Source: Notolepis coatsorum (lineage: Eukaryota; Chordata; Actinopteri; Aulopiformes; Paralepididae). From it: DNA of 64,000 nucleotides. The notes beneath the pieces were generated by a model. It was not told the origin of the DNA. It made no database searches and worked only from the letters and a program-made list of their open reading frames with translations. Positions 21,908 to 33,900 of this stretch are shown in pieces. The stretch spans positions 14,065,057-14,129,056 of the forward strand of contig OZ020593.1 of assembly GCA_963971535.1 (NCBI GenBank). Direction: 5' to 3'. Made by a program: the position numbers and the translations under genes. How positions within the stretch are numbered: position 1 is the first letter of the stretch; the number at the start of each line of letters is the position of its first letter.

Positions 21908-21985
21908 CGGACATGCCCCGAGGGGGAGTTGAACCCCGGTCTCCCGCGTGACGGGCGGCATCACAGACCACTCTACCAAGAGGTG
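21908..21985 (-). repeat. tRNA-Asp-like sequence
   Basis: On the minus strand: TTGGTAGAGTGGTC (A-box-like), CCGTCACGCGGGAGACC (close to the anticodon arm of vertebrate tRNA-Asp), GGTTCAACTCC (B box). The acceptor stem does not pair convincingly. I call it a tRNA-derived SINE head or transposon arm, not a working tRNA gene. Confidence 0.55.
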
Positions 21986-22267
21986 AATTCACTTCTAAGT
22001 AATGGGTCTGGACGCGTGAATACTTTGGGCAGCCGAAGAGTGCTTCCGCGTTTGAGTTTTGCGCTCTGATTGGCCAGGTCATGTGACATGTGCGCCAATC
22101 GTGGGACAGCAAGTTCTGCGCCTATTTCCGGGTCTAACAGCCTGCAAACTACCTGGTGTTCTATCGCCATGCTCTAAGACAAACTCTAACCTTAACCAAC
22201 TTCGAACAAGCGCCTAAGCTTAACCAGTGTAGAAACTTGCGGTCCCACAATTAAGCATTACATCACG

Positions 22268-22382
22268 CGCAGGAGTGGTTTGTGAACAATAAACCATGCC
22301 TAGGGGTGGTCGTTAGGCCCGAGGCGCAGCCGAGGGTCGTTAGACCCCCCTAGGCATGGTTTATTGTTCACAAATCACAACT
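22268..22382. repeat. 30-bp-stem hairpin
   Basis: TGTGAACAATAAACCATGCC at about 22281 pairs with GGCATGGTTTATTGTTCACA at about 22353, continued inward by TAGGGG/CCCCTA. The loop of about 45 bases itself holds a direct repeat of GGTCGTTAG. It may be a small foldback element or paired transposon ends. Confidence 0.8.
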
Positions 22383-22520
22383 GCAAGTGGTGTAATGCTT
22401 TTATACAACTGCCATATTCATCCAACCTTATTGCTATACAATAAACACACATTAATCGAAGATTTATTGAAAAAACCATCCGCCAGAAAAAGTAGTTCCC
22501 ACAACTACAAAAAAAAAAGT

Positions 22521-22680
22521 TGCCTCCATGTGGAAGCAGCTTGAAGTGCATCCAACCAACTAACACATCCAACTGTGTATTATTGGAATGATTGAGAGAA
22601 GTTGCCTGATGTGGAAGCAGCTTGAAGTGCATCCAACCAACTAACACATCCAACTGTGTATTATTGGAATGATTGATTGA
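22521..22680. repeat. About 80-bp tandem duplication
   Basis: GTGGAAGCAGCTTGAAGTGC through TATTATTGGAATGATTGA occurs twice back to back. Confidence 0.9.
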
Positions 22681-22758
22681 ACATTTTATTACCAGATGCA
22701 GAATGGGTACAATACAGTACGGCTCAATACACACAATTGTTAAGGGGATGCAGACCTA
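22668..22758 (-). mobile_element. LINE family B 3' tail
   Basis: Reverse complement of the family B terminus (GGTCTGCATCCCCTTAACAA to AATAAA), ending in two AATC units. Short 5'-truncated copy. Confidence 0.75.
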
Positions 22759-23041
22759 CTTTCTATAGAACTTCATTCTTAGATGCTTCTATAGAAAGTA
22801 GGTAAAACAAATTAAAAAGTTTTCTTTGCCCTATAGGAAAAAAAAGTTTTCTTCGCCCTATTTTTTTATTTATTTTTTTAAACCTACTGTAGAGGGCCTA
22901 AACTTAACCAGTTGGAAACCAAGCGTAAAGTAATAAAATTAGCAATCAATCAATCAACTCAATAGGCCATGCTCACTTAGAACAGCGCAGCACCCAGCTC
23001 TCTCTCAGTCTGACTATCCCCCGCGTAACGTTGCAGACAGG

Positions 23042-23051
23042 AGTGTGTGTG

Positions 23052-23131
<80 letters not shown>

Positions 23132-23150
23132 TGTGTGTGTGTGTGTGTGC
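23042..23150. repeat. (GT)n/(GC)n microsatellite
   Basis: GT repeats with a GCGT core. The Cys/Val or His/Thr frames over it are not genes. Confidence 0.95.
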
Positions 23151-23845
23151 TTGGGGTGGGTGGAGACTGAGCCAGCGTCGGACAGTGTGAGAGTGAGGGC
23201 TGCAGAAAAAGAAATTGAAAAAGAAAAAATTGAAAATTAATCAATCAATCAATCCGCGATTTTTCTTTTGCTACACAATGATTCAAGACCCATCAATTAC
23301 ATCATCCAACATTGTTTAAAGGACTAAGCCATTCGCTGTGACAGAATCACTTGATATTTAGTCGTTTAGTCGTTATCAACATATCCATTTGTTAAATTAT
23401 TGTCCGGCATTTTGTGATCCGGCGGAGTGATGTGATTCGGTTGTGGGCGGGTCCTGGGCCAGCAGCGTGGAATTGTGAAGAATAAACACGTGTAAAATGA
23501 CTGTTTCAGCCAATCAGAATCGAGAAATTTGCATGCCGTTGTATAATTGGGCGTACATGTCACATGACCAGAAATGACCTGGCCAATCAGAGACGCGGAA
23601 ACACTCTTCGGCTGCCCAAAGTATTCAGGCGGTCTGGACGCCTCTGGGGAGTGAGTTTACTTGCAGTACCGCTGCCGTCCACAGTCCCTTCACAACACTG
23701 TCCATCGTGACTGTAGGATAGACACACAGTACCTCCGTTACACCAGTCCTTCATAACAGCCATCAGGCTCCACAACCAGTACCTTGGTTGGACTGCTGCC
23801 AATTACTGGAGAGCTAACGGCTGGTGAATTTGAGAACTGAGAAAT

Positions 23846-23853
23846 TATAAAAG
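23846..23853 (+). promoter_or_regulatory. TATA box candidate
   Basis: TATAAAAG, about 200 bases upstream of the ATG at 24057 of the piggyBac-like first exon. It could drive that transcript; the start site is not defined. Confidence 0.4.
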
Positions 23854-24056
23854 GGGGGATCCGAGCTCACCTGCCTTGTAGCGTGTGGTCTGTGGATAGG
23901 CAAACATCAAGAGAGAGAGAGAGATATAGAGAGTTACGGTATTGTATTTTAGATTGATTATAGATTGATTTGTATAGTTGTATAGAGTAAATTGTAAAGA
24001 TAGATCGTTAGTTTGTTGAGTTTAGTTGTTTTTGTAAACGTTATTTTGCCTGGGAG

Positions 24057-24317
24057 ATGTCTGACAAACGTAGACGCAAGAAGGGCCCAGCACCTGGCCC
24101 GTTCCAACGGACTTTGTTCGAGACGATGCCCCTTGTTCGCAAAGACGACGAGACAGAGTCTGAGATTGAAGATGATGTTACTGGATCTGCACCGGAGCCT
24201 CGTCGTAGTACCCGGGAAAAGAAGATGCGGCCGGTTGAATCCGACAGCAGCGATGCATCCAGTTCTGATTTATCAGACAGTGGCCATGGCTCTGGAGATT
24301 GGAAACCAATGAAACTA
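24057..24317 (+). pseudogene. piggyBac-like transposase, first coding exon, copy A
   Basis: ATG at 24057 in MSDKRRRKKGPAPGPF, followed by an acidic region (DDETESEIEDDVTG) and a Ser/Asp-rich stretch, as is common at the N-terminus of piggyBac-like proteins. At 24318 the CCGTAAATCC element begins, directly after TA, and introduces a stop. Only 39 bases of that element remain here. The rest of the exon, known from copy C (26491-26512, donor TG|GTAAGT), is absent. Downstream exons at 24436 and 24845 appear to belong with it. Confidence 0.55.
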
Positions 24318-24356
24318 CCGTAAATCCTCAAATAGAGGAGGGACCTCCGATAAAGG
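24318..24356. mobile_element. 39-base remnant of the CCGTAAATCC element
   Basis: Identical in start and position to copy 2 at 25559, but it breaks off into piggyBac intron sequence (CAGTAACAGTG). This shows that the element was present before the segment was duplicated or rearranged. Confidence 0.7.
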
Positions 24357-24435
24357 ACAGTAACAGTGAAAATAATTAGATTTTGTGTACATCATTTATT
24401 ATAACAAATGTATATTTTCATTATTTTGATTGCAG

Positions 24436-24490
24436 ATGAGGAAGATGAAGGACAGCCATCTTCGTCTGCAGTACCAGCCCGTGGAGAAAG
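24436..24490 (+). pseudogene. piggyBac-like small acidic exon, copy A
   Basis: Acceptor TTTTGATTGCAG, then DEEDEGQPSSSAVPARG. Where copy B (46544-46606) has a good donor AAAG|GTAAGG, this copy reads AAAGATAAGG, so the donor GT is lost. Confidence 0.5.
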
Positions 24491-24561
24491 ATAAGGCCTT
24501 GTCTCATCACACTTTTACCACACAAATAAATAAAAGCAAATATGAATTTGATGGTAATTAC

Positions 24562-24817
24562 TAGGGATGTCCGATATTATCGGCCGATATCGGCATTAAA
24601 ATGTGATATCGGAAAATATCGGTATCGGTTAAAAAAAATAAATTGTTTTTTTTTTACATTTCTATAGAAATTATGTCCGATATTATCGGCCTACCGATAT
24701 TATCGGCCGATATCGGCATTCAAATGTGATATCGGTTGATATCGGTATCGGAAATTAAGAGTTGGACAATTATCGGTATATCGGTATCGGTAAAAAAGCC
24801 AATATCGAGCATCCCTA
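24562..24817. mobile_element. hAT-like MITE with TAGGGATG ends, copy 2
   Basis: TAGGGATG...CATCCCTA flanked by an exact 8-bp duplication GTAATTAC (24554-24561 and 24818-24825), the hAT signature. Full of TATCGG motifs; non-coding. Confidence 0.9.
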
Positions 24818-24844
24818 GTAATTACGTATTTCTATCATATACAG

Positions 24845-25172
24845 CTGATGGCAGGCCCCGTAGCGGACGGTGCAGCAGATCATCCTCTGTGGCATGATGA
24901 GACTACGTGGAAGGCAACCGAAATCCCTTTTACAGCAAGTCCTGGTCCTCGCAACAGTGCTGCAGATCTTCAGTCTGATCAACCAATAGACTTTCTGGAG
25001 CTATTTATGACAGACGAGCTGCTCCAGGTCATGAACAGAAAATGTTACATTAGAGCTGAACAAGGTCACCTCCCACATGCGAGAACGCATGCATGGAAAA
25101 GGTCGAGGAGCTAAAGAAATGTATTGGCCTTTTGTTCCTCACTGGTGTTCTTCACAAGCCTGACATTGAACT
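24845..25172 (+). pseudogene. piggyBac-like transposase core N-terminal exon, copy A
   Basis: After an acceptor (TACAG) the frame reads ETTWKATEIPFTASPGPRNS and DQPIDFLELFMTDELLQVM, matching the start of the piggyBac DDE domain (a PxDFFxLFFTDELL-type motif). It then degenerates, although VEELKK and GLLFLTGVLHKPDIELY are still legible in other frames. The catalytic aspartates are absent, so this is not an active transposase. Relative to copy B there is a 4-base insertion near 24868 that shifts the frame. Confidence 0.7.
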
Positions 25173-25320
25173 GTATTGCACTTTTCTCTTTTATCACTTT
25201 GTATTATGATAAATGATTATGCCCTGAGCCAGCCAACATCAGTAAATATGCTGCAAATTCCTGTTTTGTATATATTATTTGATCTATTATAATGTAAACA
25301 TGCAAATAAAAGGGTCCAAG
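25173..25320. other. 3' part of piggyBac-like unit
   Basis: Non-coding sequence matching 51785-51920 (ATGATAAATGATTATGCCCT and so on), ending AAATAAAAGGGTC, where the next piggyBac exon copy begins abruptly. Confidence 0.6.
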
Positions 25321-25558
25321 AAGGGCCCAGCACCTGGCCCTGTTCCAACGGACTTTGTTCGAGACGATGCCCCTTGTTCGCAAAGACGACGAGACAGAGT
25401 CTGAGATTGAAGATGATGTTACTGGATCTGTACCGGAGCCTCGTCGTAGTACCCGGGAAAAGAAGATGCGGCCGGTTGAATCCGACAGCAGCGATGCATC
25501 CAGTTCTGATTTATCAGACAGTGACCATGGCTCTGGAGATTGGAAACCAATGAAACTA

Positions 25559-26488
<930 letters not shown>

Positions 26489-26512
26489 TAAGCCACGATT
26501 CATCTACCAGTG

Positions 26513-27235
26513 GTAAGTGTTCTTTTTTATCGTGTTCCGTGTAATATTGTAGTAACACAGATGATCAGAACTAGCGCCAATGTTCAAACGATTACTCTGA
26601 AAGGGTTGTACCCTGAAATAGTTCTCTGAATCTACATAATTTGGATAAAAAGCATCAGCTAAATATACATATATCGCTGTGTGAATGCTAACGTTGTCTT
26701 TGTGAGTGAGCTGATGTCTTTATTGAAGCAATACAACAAGGATTTTCACAATACATTTTATTCCAGTAATGCTAAGTTTCCAACGGTCAAATGCTATTTT
26801 CTTTCAAAAATCCGTTCCACATCTGGATTCCCCCTCCCCCCAAACAATTCACAGAGCAGGGGGTGGGTGGGTTGATCAACGGTGACTGGGGGGTGGGGTG
26901 CCACTGAACTTCAACTGAATATCTCTCTCTCCCTTTTATCTTACTATCTCTCTCTCTCCCTTTTATCGTACTCTGGGGGGTCGTTTCTGATTATTTGATT
27001 GTCAGTAACAGCATTTGTATTGAACACAAAAAACGCTTATCAGCCCGATCGGTATAAAAGCATTCCAGGATCAAGCAAAAATTTACGTCAGATCGTGCTT
27101 ACCTGTGATAGGGAGTATTCCAAAAATAATATTTCAATTGTTTGATCGCCATCTGGTACATCCAATGTCAATTTGGTCCATAGCATAATCCACCACAACA
27201 TATGGATTGCGGATATTTGACGTGCTTCAATGGAA
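26513..27235. other. Intron-like and unassigned sequence
   Basis: Includes two (CT)n-CCTTTTATC segments at 26920-26970 that resemble 45985-46010 upstream of the other piggyBac-like exons. From 27040 it carries the repeat shared with 17.1 kb. No gene found. Confidence 0.4.
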
Positions 27236-27643
27236 CCACCTCCTAATAGACAGTCTCCTCACCACCGCATGTATATATTCCCTCCCCGCTGTATGTATAT
27301 TTCCCTCCCACCCACCCACCCCCTCCTAATGTACAGTCCCCTCCCCATCATATGTATATACTCTGTCAGGATCTAGGGGTAACAGTACTGTATATTTGAA
27401 TACCGTTATGTCACAAATTTATCAGTACTAAATACCTATGTCCCTATGCCATAAATGTCATGTATGTTGTGTATGTCATAAATGTCTATATGAATTGAAA
27501 ATGGGGGACCCTGATGTAAACGAGACAAAAGTCTTTCTCTGGTCTGCATCCCCTTAACAATTGTATGTATTGAGCCGTACTGTATTGTACCCATTCTGCA
27601 ATCTGTTAAATAAAGTTTTCATTCATTCATTCATTCAACCGGC
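27236..27643 (+). mobile_element. LINE family B 3' UTR, 5'-truncated
   Basis: Closely matches 11845-12240 (CCACCTCCTAATAGACAGTC onward) and ends GTTAAATAAAGTTTTC plus four ATTC units. It interrupts the repeat shared with 17.1-17.5 kb. Confidence 0.85.
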
Positions 27644-27871
27644 AATACAAGGTTACAAAGGGTGCTGGATACGCCGTCTAGCGTGATGCGGCTGGTATTG
27701 CACTTTGCCATTATCAGGATGATTCCCCATGTTAACCCAGAGTCTGTGTGCCTGTAATGAATAGAAATATCGAATAAAAGAAAAAACATATATATACGTG
27801 GTTGGCGGCCATTGAGTTAACGGGCCATATTTTCATTTAACAGCTCCCTCAGTTCCAGCAAGGCCCCCACA
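27644..27871. other. Continuation of the interrupted dispersed repeat
   Basis: Matches parts of 17330-17470, including GAATAAAAGAAAAA and a GGCGGCCATTG-like motif; non-coding. Confidence 0.35.
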
Positions 27872-28152
27872 CTGCCAGTTCCAGTTCAAGTCTGTTTTTA
27901 TTTGTCACTTATAAGGTACATTACAGTGAAATGCTTGTTTCTGTATGAGCCCCTGAGAATGTGCTTCATACAGTCAAAAAGTAAGTAAAAGGGGAATAAC
28001 ACTATACAATATACAATACAATATACAAACTAAAGTACAACCTAAGTACAACCTAAGTACAATGAAGTAAAAATGCAGACAATGAGGTACAAACACTTTT
28101 TTTAAGGCAAGGTGCAAATGCAAATGAGGTATGAATGTAGTGCAAATCTCTT
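27872..28152 (-). mobile_element. LINE family E 3' tail
   Basis: The intact form of the tail split at 2077-2754: CAGTTCCAGTTCAAGTCTG, TTATTTGTCAC, CATTACAGTGAAATGCTTG, then a 3' UTR with repeated CCTAAGTACAA. Confidence 0.7.
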
Positions 28153-28498
28153 TAAGATAAGATAAGATGATCCTTTATTAATATCCTTTGGGAAATTCAG
28201 GTGTCAATCAAAGCAGCATGGGGGGAGGGGGGGGGGGGTACAGGGTGGGGGGGATACAGAGCCTCACATGCCTATACAGTCCAGTATCTATATACACTAT
28301 AGATACAATATGAATTATAAAATATAAATACAATATAATATAAAAAGTACAAATACAAGATAGTCCAGTGATATAAGTCTCTATAGTTCTCAAGTCCCGA
28401 GTTCTGACAGTGTGGTTCTGGCAGCAGAGCCGGCAGTCCGAGCCCTTTGTTGATGGCTGCCGGTGTCGTGCCAAAATCCTACTCCCTGCCACGATTTT
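28153..28498 (-). mobile_element. LINE A-type 3' tail
   Basis: Begins with (TAAGA)n and GGGAAATTCAGG, the reverse of a CCTGAATTTCCC...TCTTATCTTA end. Poly-G run at 28228-28237. The upstream part is non-coding 3' UTR. Confidence 0.6.
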
Positions 28499-28500
28499 AA

Positions 28501-28762
28501 GGGCGCGTTCACACCTACTCTGTTTGGTCCACTTTACATGGTCCCTTTAGATCGATAGTCCGTTTGGTTTGTACAGGTGTGAACGCAAACCGAACTATAA
28601 TGAGGACCAAACAACCGAACCATGGTCCTCTTGAAAAGTTGGGACTCGGTTCGTTTCAATCGAACTATAGTACCTAATCCAGGAAGCAAAGTAGCCTACT
28701 CCTCTGAGTCCTCTCTAGACTGGCGCCGCACAGTCTCAGTCTCAGTCTCAGTCTCAGTCTCA

Positions 28763-28803
<41 letters not shown>

Positions 28804-29000
28804 ATTACGCTGCCGGCAACTGATTACGTTTGTGTCCAATAGATGCGACAGCATGTCCTTTGTTTACAAATTAGATCCGCACCAAACAGGGTAGTGTGAA
28901 CGCAGACCAAAATTAAACAATGTATCATTTTCACATTTGGTCCACCAGAAAGTCCGGACTATCCACGGAAAGTCCGGACTTTCAGATGTGAACACACCCT
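28501..29000. mobile_element. DNA transposon (MITE) with GGGCGCGTTCACAC ends
   Basis: Left GGGCGCGTTCACACCTACTC, right GATGTGAACACACCCT: inverted ends, with TAA/TTA next to them, suggesting a 3-bp TWA duplication as in PIF/Harbinger (tentative). Inside: TCAGTC, TGTC and TC repeats at 28733-28802. Confidence 0.65.
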
Positions 29001-29004
29001 TAGG

Positions 29005-29607
29005 CAGTAATGCCAGTAACTAGTTACTCTAATCTGATAACTTTTTTCAGTAAATAGTAATCTAACTTGTTACTTTTTACAAGCCAGTAATCTGATTACA
29101 GTTACTTTTCCAAGTGGCTGTGCGTTACTATTTAGTTACTATCTCATAATTTACCCATAATGATAAGCCTAATTTGAGAGAATAACAAACTATAATACCA
29201 TGTTTTATATTACACAACGGGTTTACAATTTTATTTTTAATTAAAATTATATTATATACATTTTCTATTTTATTTAGTTTGGGAACCACTGTCCTAGAGT
29301 GCCTGAGCAGTGGACAGCTGTGACCTTATATGGCCTGATGGCTGATGTCTGACGTCTCATGTCTGAGCAGCCAATCATGATTTATGACATTATGCACTTT
29401 CAATAAAGCATTATTTAAAAAAAAAACTGTTGTCATTCTTATGTTGTGGCAGCAGCAGGGGGGGACGACGACGACTTCGTAACCTATAGTTACTTTCAAA
29501 GTTACTTTGATAATCAAGTAATCAGTAAAGTAACTAGATTACTTTTTAAAGGAGTAATCAGTAATCAGTAATCCGATTATTTTTACAAGTAATCTGTGGC
29601 ATCACTG
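29005..29607. mobile_element. hAT-like MITE with CAGTGATGCCA ends
   Basis: Left CAGTAATGCCAGTAACTAGT, right GTGGCATCACTG. Subterminal AGTAAT/ATTACT motifs fill both sides. CTTAGG precedes the left end and follows the right end, part of an 8-bp duplication with two mismatches. It lies directly next to the element ending at 29000. Confidence 0.75.
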
Positions 29608-30100
29608 GACTTAGGTTATATATATATTTGTACATGGGGTTGACTGAGGATAGAATCTGTACATTCTACCGGCAGGGGGCTGTATTTATACGTGCATTGT
29701 ATTATCATTATCTCCCTGGCCGCTATTCTGCCTCGGCCCGGACTTATGACCAGGCTGTCAGGCAGTGGAACCGCTCTCCCCCATGTTGATGAAAGCTGAG
29801 CTGGAAGCCTTGCGGCGATGGGCCAGGGTCCCAACCCCAGCGCGTCAGCTCATGGACACGCTGTCCTTGTGGTGTCGTCCCGAGCTCATCACGACCACCT
29901 CCGAGCAGCCATTCCCCAGGTTCTCTCAGCTCCGTCCTCCTTTCTTTATCTGGAAGCTAGAGAGCCGTACGCCATCAATATGTCTATTGTGCTGCCACGG
30001 TGCCCGTCCCTGTATCGGGCACACAGGGGGACGGGCAGAGAGAGGAGCTGGGGGGCGTTCCGGCTGTCTGACTCCTGTGAAGCAGGAAGGATGAAGAGGG
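29608..30100. other. Unassigned sequence at the Gypsy target
   Basis: GC-richer than its surroundings; open for some 90 codons in one frame, but I recognise no domain. The Gypsy element inserted at 30100/36980 divides it. Confidence 0.3.
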
Positions 30101-30823
30101 TGTCATGTACGAAGGTCTAACGACCGCACCTGAAGAGTATCTGGAGTAAACTGTACATGAACAGAAACAGCCTCTCTCAGTAAATGTTTTCAAAATAGTC
30201 CCGGGCAGGTAGGTAATAACAAACACAAGGCGTTTTCAAATGGTAAATTAAGGTTTTATTCAAATGTGGGGGTTTCAACCCACTGCCTTTTCCCAAAGGG
30301 AAAAGGGGATGTCGTCGGTGGGGATTTCAACCCACACACACAAAGGGGAAAAAGGGATGGGAGGACAGACAAGACATACATATCAGATAACGCAACAAAC
30401 ACTTAGTATTCACAATACTACCTTAGGCCCATCTCCGGCCACCACAGCTGTGGAGTCTAACCCACACTCCATGCAAACAAGACAGCACCATGCCACACAG
30501 TATTGTGCTCAGGCCATATGTAAGCTAGACAGCAGCCTCCCCACTGTGCCACAAGGCAGGTCACTCCAGCCACGAGACTCTCGTGTGTGTGTCATCTTTC
30601 CGCTTATATTCACTCATCCAACTAACTGCCCACAGGTGTACTCAAGCAGGTGCAATCAGCTCAATCAGGAGGATGAGTGGTCTCTGGGAAAAAGAAGAAA
30701 CAGCATTAGAAGATGACACATCACACCACCAATAACAACATAGCCCACTCAGGATACCAATCTGATGTTCATATGGCCTCCTAATACAGTAACAATGATA
30801 ATGTCCAACCCACGTACATCACA
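30101..30823 (-). repeat. 3' LTR of the Gypsy element
   Basis: Starts TGTCATGTACG and ends TACATCACA (plus-strand reading). 723 bp, matching the LTR at 36257-36979 except at three positions (near 30273, 30374 and 30382). Confidence 0.9.
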
Positions 30824-30840
30824 CCTCCCCCATAAGAGCG
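30824..30840 (-). other. Polypurine tract
   Basis: On the minus strand ATGGGGGAGG lies directly before the 3' LTR, the expected primer for plus-strand synthesis. Confidence 0.7.
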
Positions 30841-30991
30841 AACCCGCAGGGTTTAGCAAAACATTATCACCCGTTATCAACCAACATTCGATTAGCATCA
30901 CAGAATAAAAAAAAATAGAAAAGTCCACAGACAAAAAAAAACAGCCTACACCACAAAACCAACTAGCCCCACCCCCAGATCTACCCCAGAC

Positions 30992-33900
30992 CTACCCCCT
31001 GGACAAGGCATCAGCCACAACATTGTCTACGCCCTTCCTGTGACGAATGACAATATTATAGCCCTGTACCAGTAGGGCCCAACGCATCAACCATTGGTTG
31101 TGGTTGTACATCTGAGCTAGAAACACAAGGGGATTGTGGTCCGTGTATATCAGCACTGGAAGAGAGCTAGACCCCACATACACCTCAAAGTGCTGGAGGG
31201 CGAGGAGCATCGCCAGCGTCTCCTTCTCAATGGTTGAATAATTCAACTGATGCTGCTTGAATTTCACAGAGAAGTAACACACCGGGTGACGCACACCGCC
31301 CTCCCCCCCCTGCAACAGCACAGCCCCAGCCCCAGCAGCACTCGCGTCGACCTCCAACTGAAAAGGAGAAGCAAAGTCAGGAGCCGCCAGAACAGGAGCA
31401 CTGCACAAGAGGGACTTAGCAGCCTTGAAGGCGCACCGACATTCCGCGGACCACACGAAAGGCACAATGGGACTGCATAAAGAGGTGAGAGGGGCAACCA
31501 CCACCGAAAAATTACTACAAAAACAACGGTAATAACCCGCCATCCCTAGGAAGCGACGTAACTTGCGCCGTGTGGAAGGGGCCGGATATGCGAGGATCGC
31601 CGAGACCTTAGCGTCCACCGGACGAACCTGCCCATGCCCCACCTGCTTGCCCAAGTAGGTTACAACAGCCTTACCGAACTCACACTTAGCGAGGTTCAAG
31701 GTCAGAGATGCCTCAGCTAAGCGTGCAAACACCACCCCCAAATTCGCAATGTGTTCCTCCCACGTGTCAGAGTACACCACCACGTCATCCAGATACACAT
31801 TGCATTTAGGCACCCCTCCCAACACCATGTGCATCAGACGCTGAAACGTGGCCGGAGCATTTCTCATCCCGAAGGCCATGACGGTGTACTGCATAAAATG
31901 ATCAGGGGTAACAAACGCCGAAATATCCGAGGCCCGCTCCGTCAGGGGAACCTGCCAGTACCCCTTCAGAAGATCGAGCTTCGTGATAAATACCGCGGGC
32001 CCAATACTATCTATGCAGTCATCCATTCTGGGCAACGGGAATGAGTCAGGCACCGTCACCGCGTTTACCTTCCGGTAGTCTGTACAAAAACGGGGAGAGC
32101 CATCAGCCTTCGGAGCCAATAGGCAAGGGGAGCTCCATGGACTTCGGCTAGATTTAGCCATCCCATTTTCAAGAAGATACAGAGCCTCCTTTTTCATCAC
32201 ATCCCTCTTCGCCATTGGACAATGATACGCATGCTGTTTGATGGGAGTCGCACCCCCAACGTCAATGTCGTGCTCCAGGACAGAAGTCCTAGACGGCACA
32301 TCAGAAAACAACACTGGATACGTCAACAACAGTTTCCCCACATCACCCCCCTGTGCCTCGGGCAGGTACAATAGACGAGCTGTGACGTCACTCATGAATT
32401 CTGAGTTAGTCAACCGCCCTGTCTGCTGACCCTCGGACAATACCTTTAAATCATCGTCCGGCGGGGGGTGCACACATGACAAGACAACAGCCGGAACAAC
32501 TCCCGAGCTCCCAGACTGCCCCTCCTGCGTACCCCCACCTGTTCGGGTGAGATATTTTTTTAACATGTTTATATGACATAACCGCTTCTTTCTGCGCCTC
32601 TCGGGCGTACATATCACATAATTGGTGTCTGATATCTTTTTCTCCACTCTATAGGGCCCCGAAAACCGGGCAGAGAGCGCTGACCAAGGCGTGGGCAGCA
32701 ACACCAGTACCTCATCGCCAGCCTCGAACCGCCGCGCCACCGCCTTCCTGTCAAACCTCACCTTCATCTCCCCCTGGGCAGAGGCAAGGGCCACCCTAGC
32801 CAACGAGGACGCACCGTAGAGCCGCTCCTTACAGCGGGAGACAAAATCACACACGTTCGACGTGGGAACGGAAACAGACAACATTTTCTCCTTGAGCATC
32901 TTCAATGGCCCACGCACACTGCGACCAAACACCAGCTCGGCAGGACTAAACCCAAGCGACTCCTGCTTAGCGTCCCTAATGGCAAACAGCACGAATGGCA
33001 CTCCCTCGTCCCAGCCACAACCTGTATCAATACAGTATTTTTTTAGCATCGCCTTCAGCGTCTGGTGCCAGCGCTCTAGCGCCCCCTGCGATTCAGGATG
33101 ATATGCACTTGAAACTGTGTGACTGATACCCAAAGCCTGTAATGACTGATTAAATGTTTTAGCCATGAAACTGGTGCCTTGATCGCTTTGTACAGTTTTT
33201 GGCAGCCCGAAAGTAGCAAAAAATCTGTTTAATGCTTTAGTAATTACAGGGGCTGTAATCGTCCTCAAAGGTATGGCCTCAGGAAAACGAGTGGCAAGAC
33301 ACATAATAGTTAACATATACTGGTTTCCCGACTTTGTTCTAGGTAAAGGGCCCACACAGTCTATGATCACATGCTCAAAAGGTTCCCCAATTGCTGGAAC
33401 AGGGTGTAGAGGACCTGGAGGAACCCCCTGATTTGGTTTCCCCACTATTTGACATGTAAAATTCTGCAGTATCTTGTCATAAGTTTTAGATATACCCAAA
33501 TGCCCCGACCAGATATGCTCATGTGCCAGCATCAGTCTTGACTGACGCCTACTCTCTACTGGCAACACCACTTGATGCACCATATTCCAGTCTTCTCCAG
33601 ACTGCAAGCCCGTCACACCTGGCCTAGCTACCCAGGTGCGCATCAACACTCCCTCTTCCATCAAAAAGGTGTGCTTCTTACTACCAGCAGTACTGGCTAC
33701 TGCCGCGAAACAGCTGGTTAGTGAGGGATCATTCCGCTGGGCATCAATCAATGCCTGACGTGTAAGTGGCAAGGGCACGTCAGGGAATTTTGACTCCACC
33801 CGTGTCCTCTGAACACCACTCACACTCTCCTCCATCGCGCCACTAGATGGCCACCTGTCCCCAGCCAGAGCCTCGCCACAGATAGAATCACCCAGCGATA

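Larger units (their letters stand above)
21885..23765. mobile_element. Long inverted-repeat region, possible composite DNA element
   Basis: About 100 bases at 21998-22085 (GGTCTGGACGCGTGAATACT, then GCAGCCGAAGAG, then GATTGGCCAGGTCATGTGAC) reappear in inverse orientation at 23540-23650. The outer flanks of both arms hold GTGTAAC. Between the arms lie a 30-bp hairpin, a tandem duplication, a LINE B tail and a GT microsatellite. It may be an old DNA transposon with long arms, filled by later insertions, or two separate copies in opposite orientation. Confidence 0.5.

Noticed and set aside
21908..21985. Functional tRNA-Asp gene
   Set aside because: The anticodon arm and B box match, but the acceptor stem does not pair and the sequence lies in a repeated transposon arm.
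23014..23244. His/Thr/Ala and Cys/Val repeat frames
   Set aside because: GT/GC microsatellite.
29765..30120. Host gene exon at the Gypsy target (frames of 100-109 codons)
   Set aside because: Open frames are in GC-rich sequence, two frames are open at once, and there is no domain or splice pattern.
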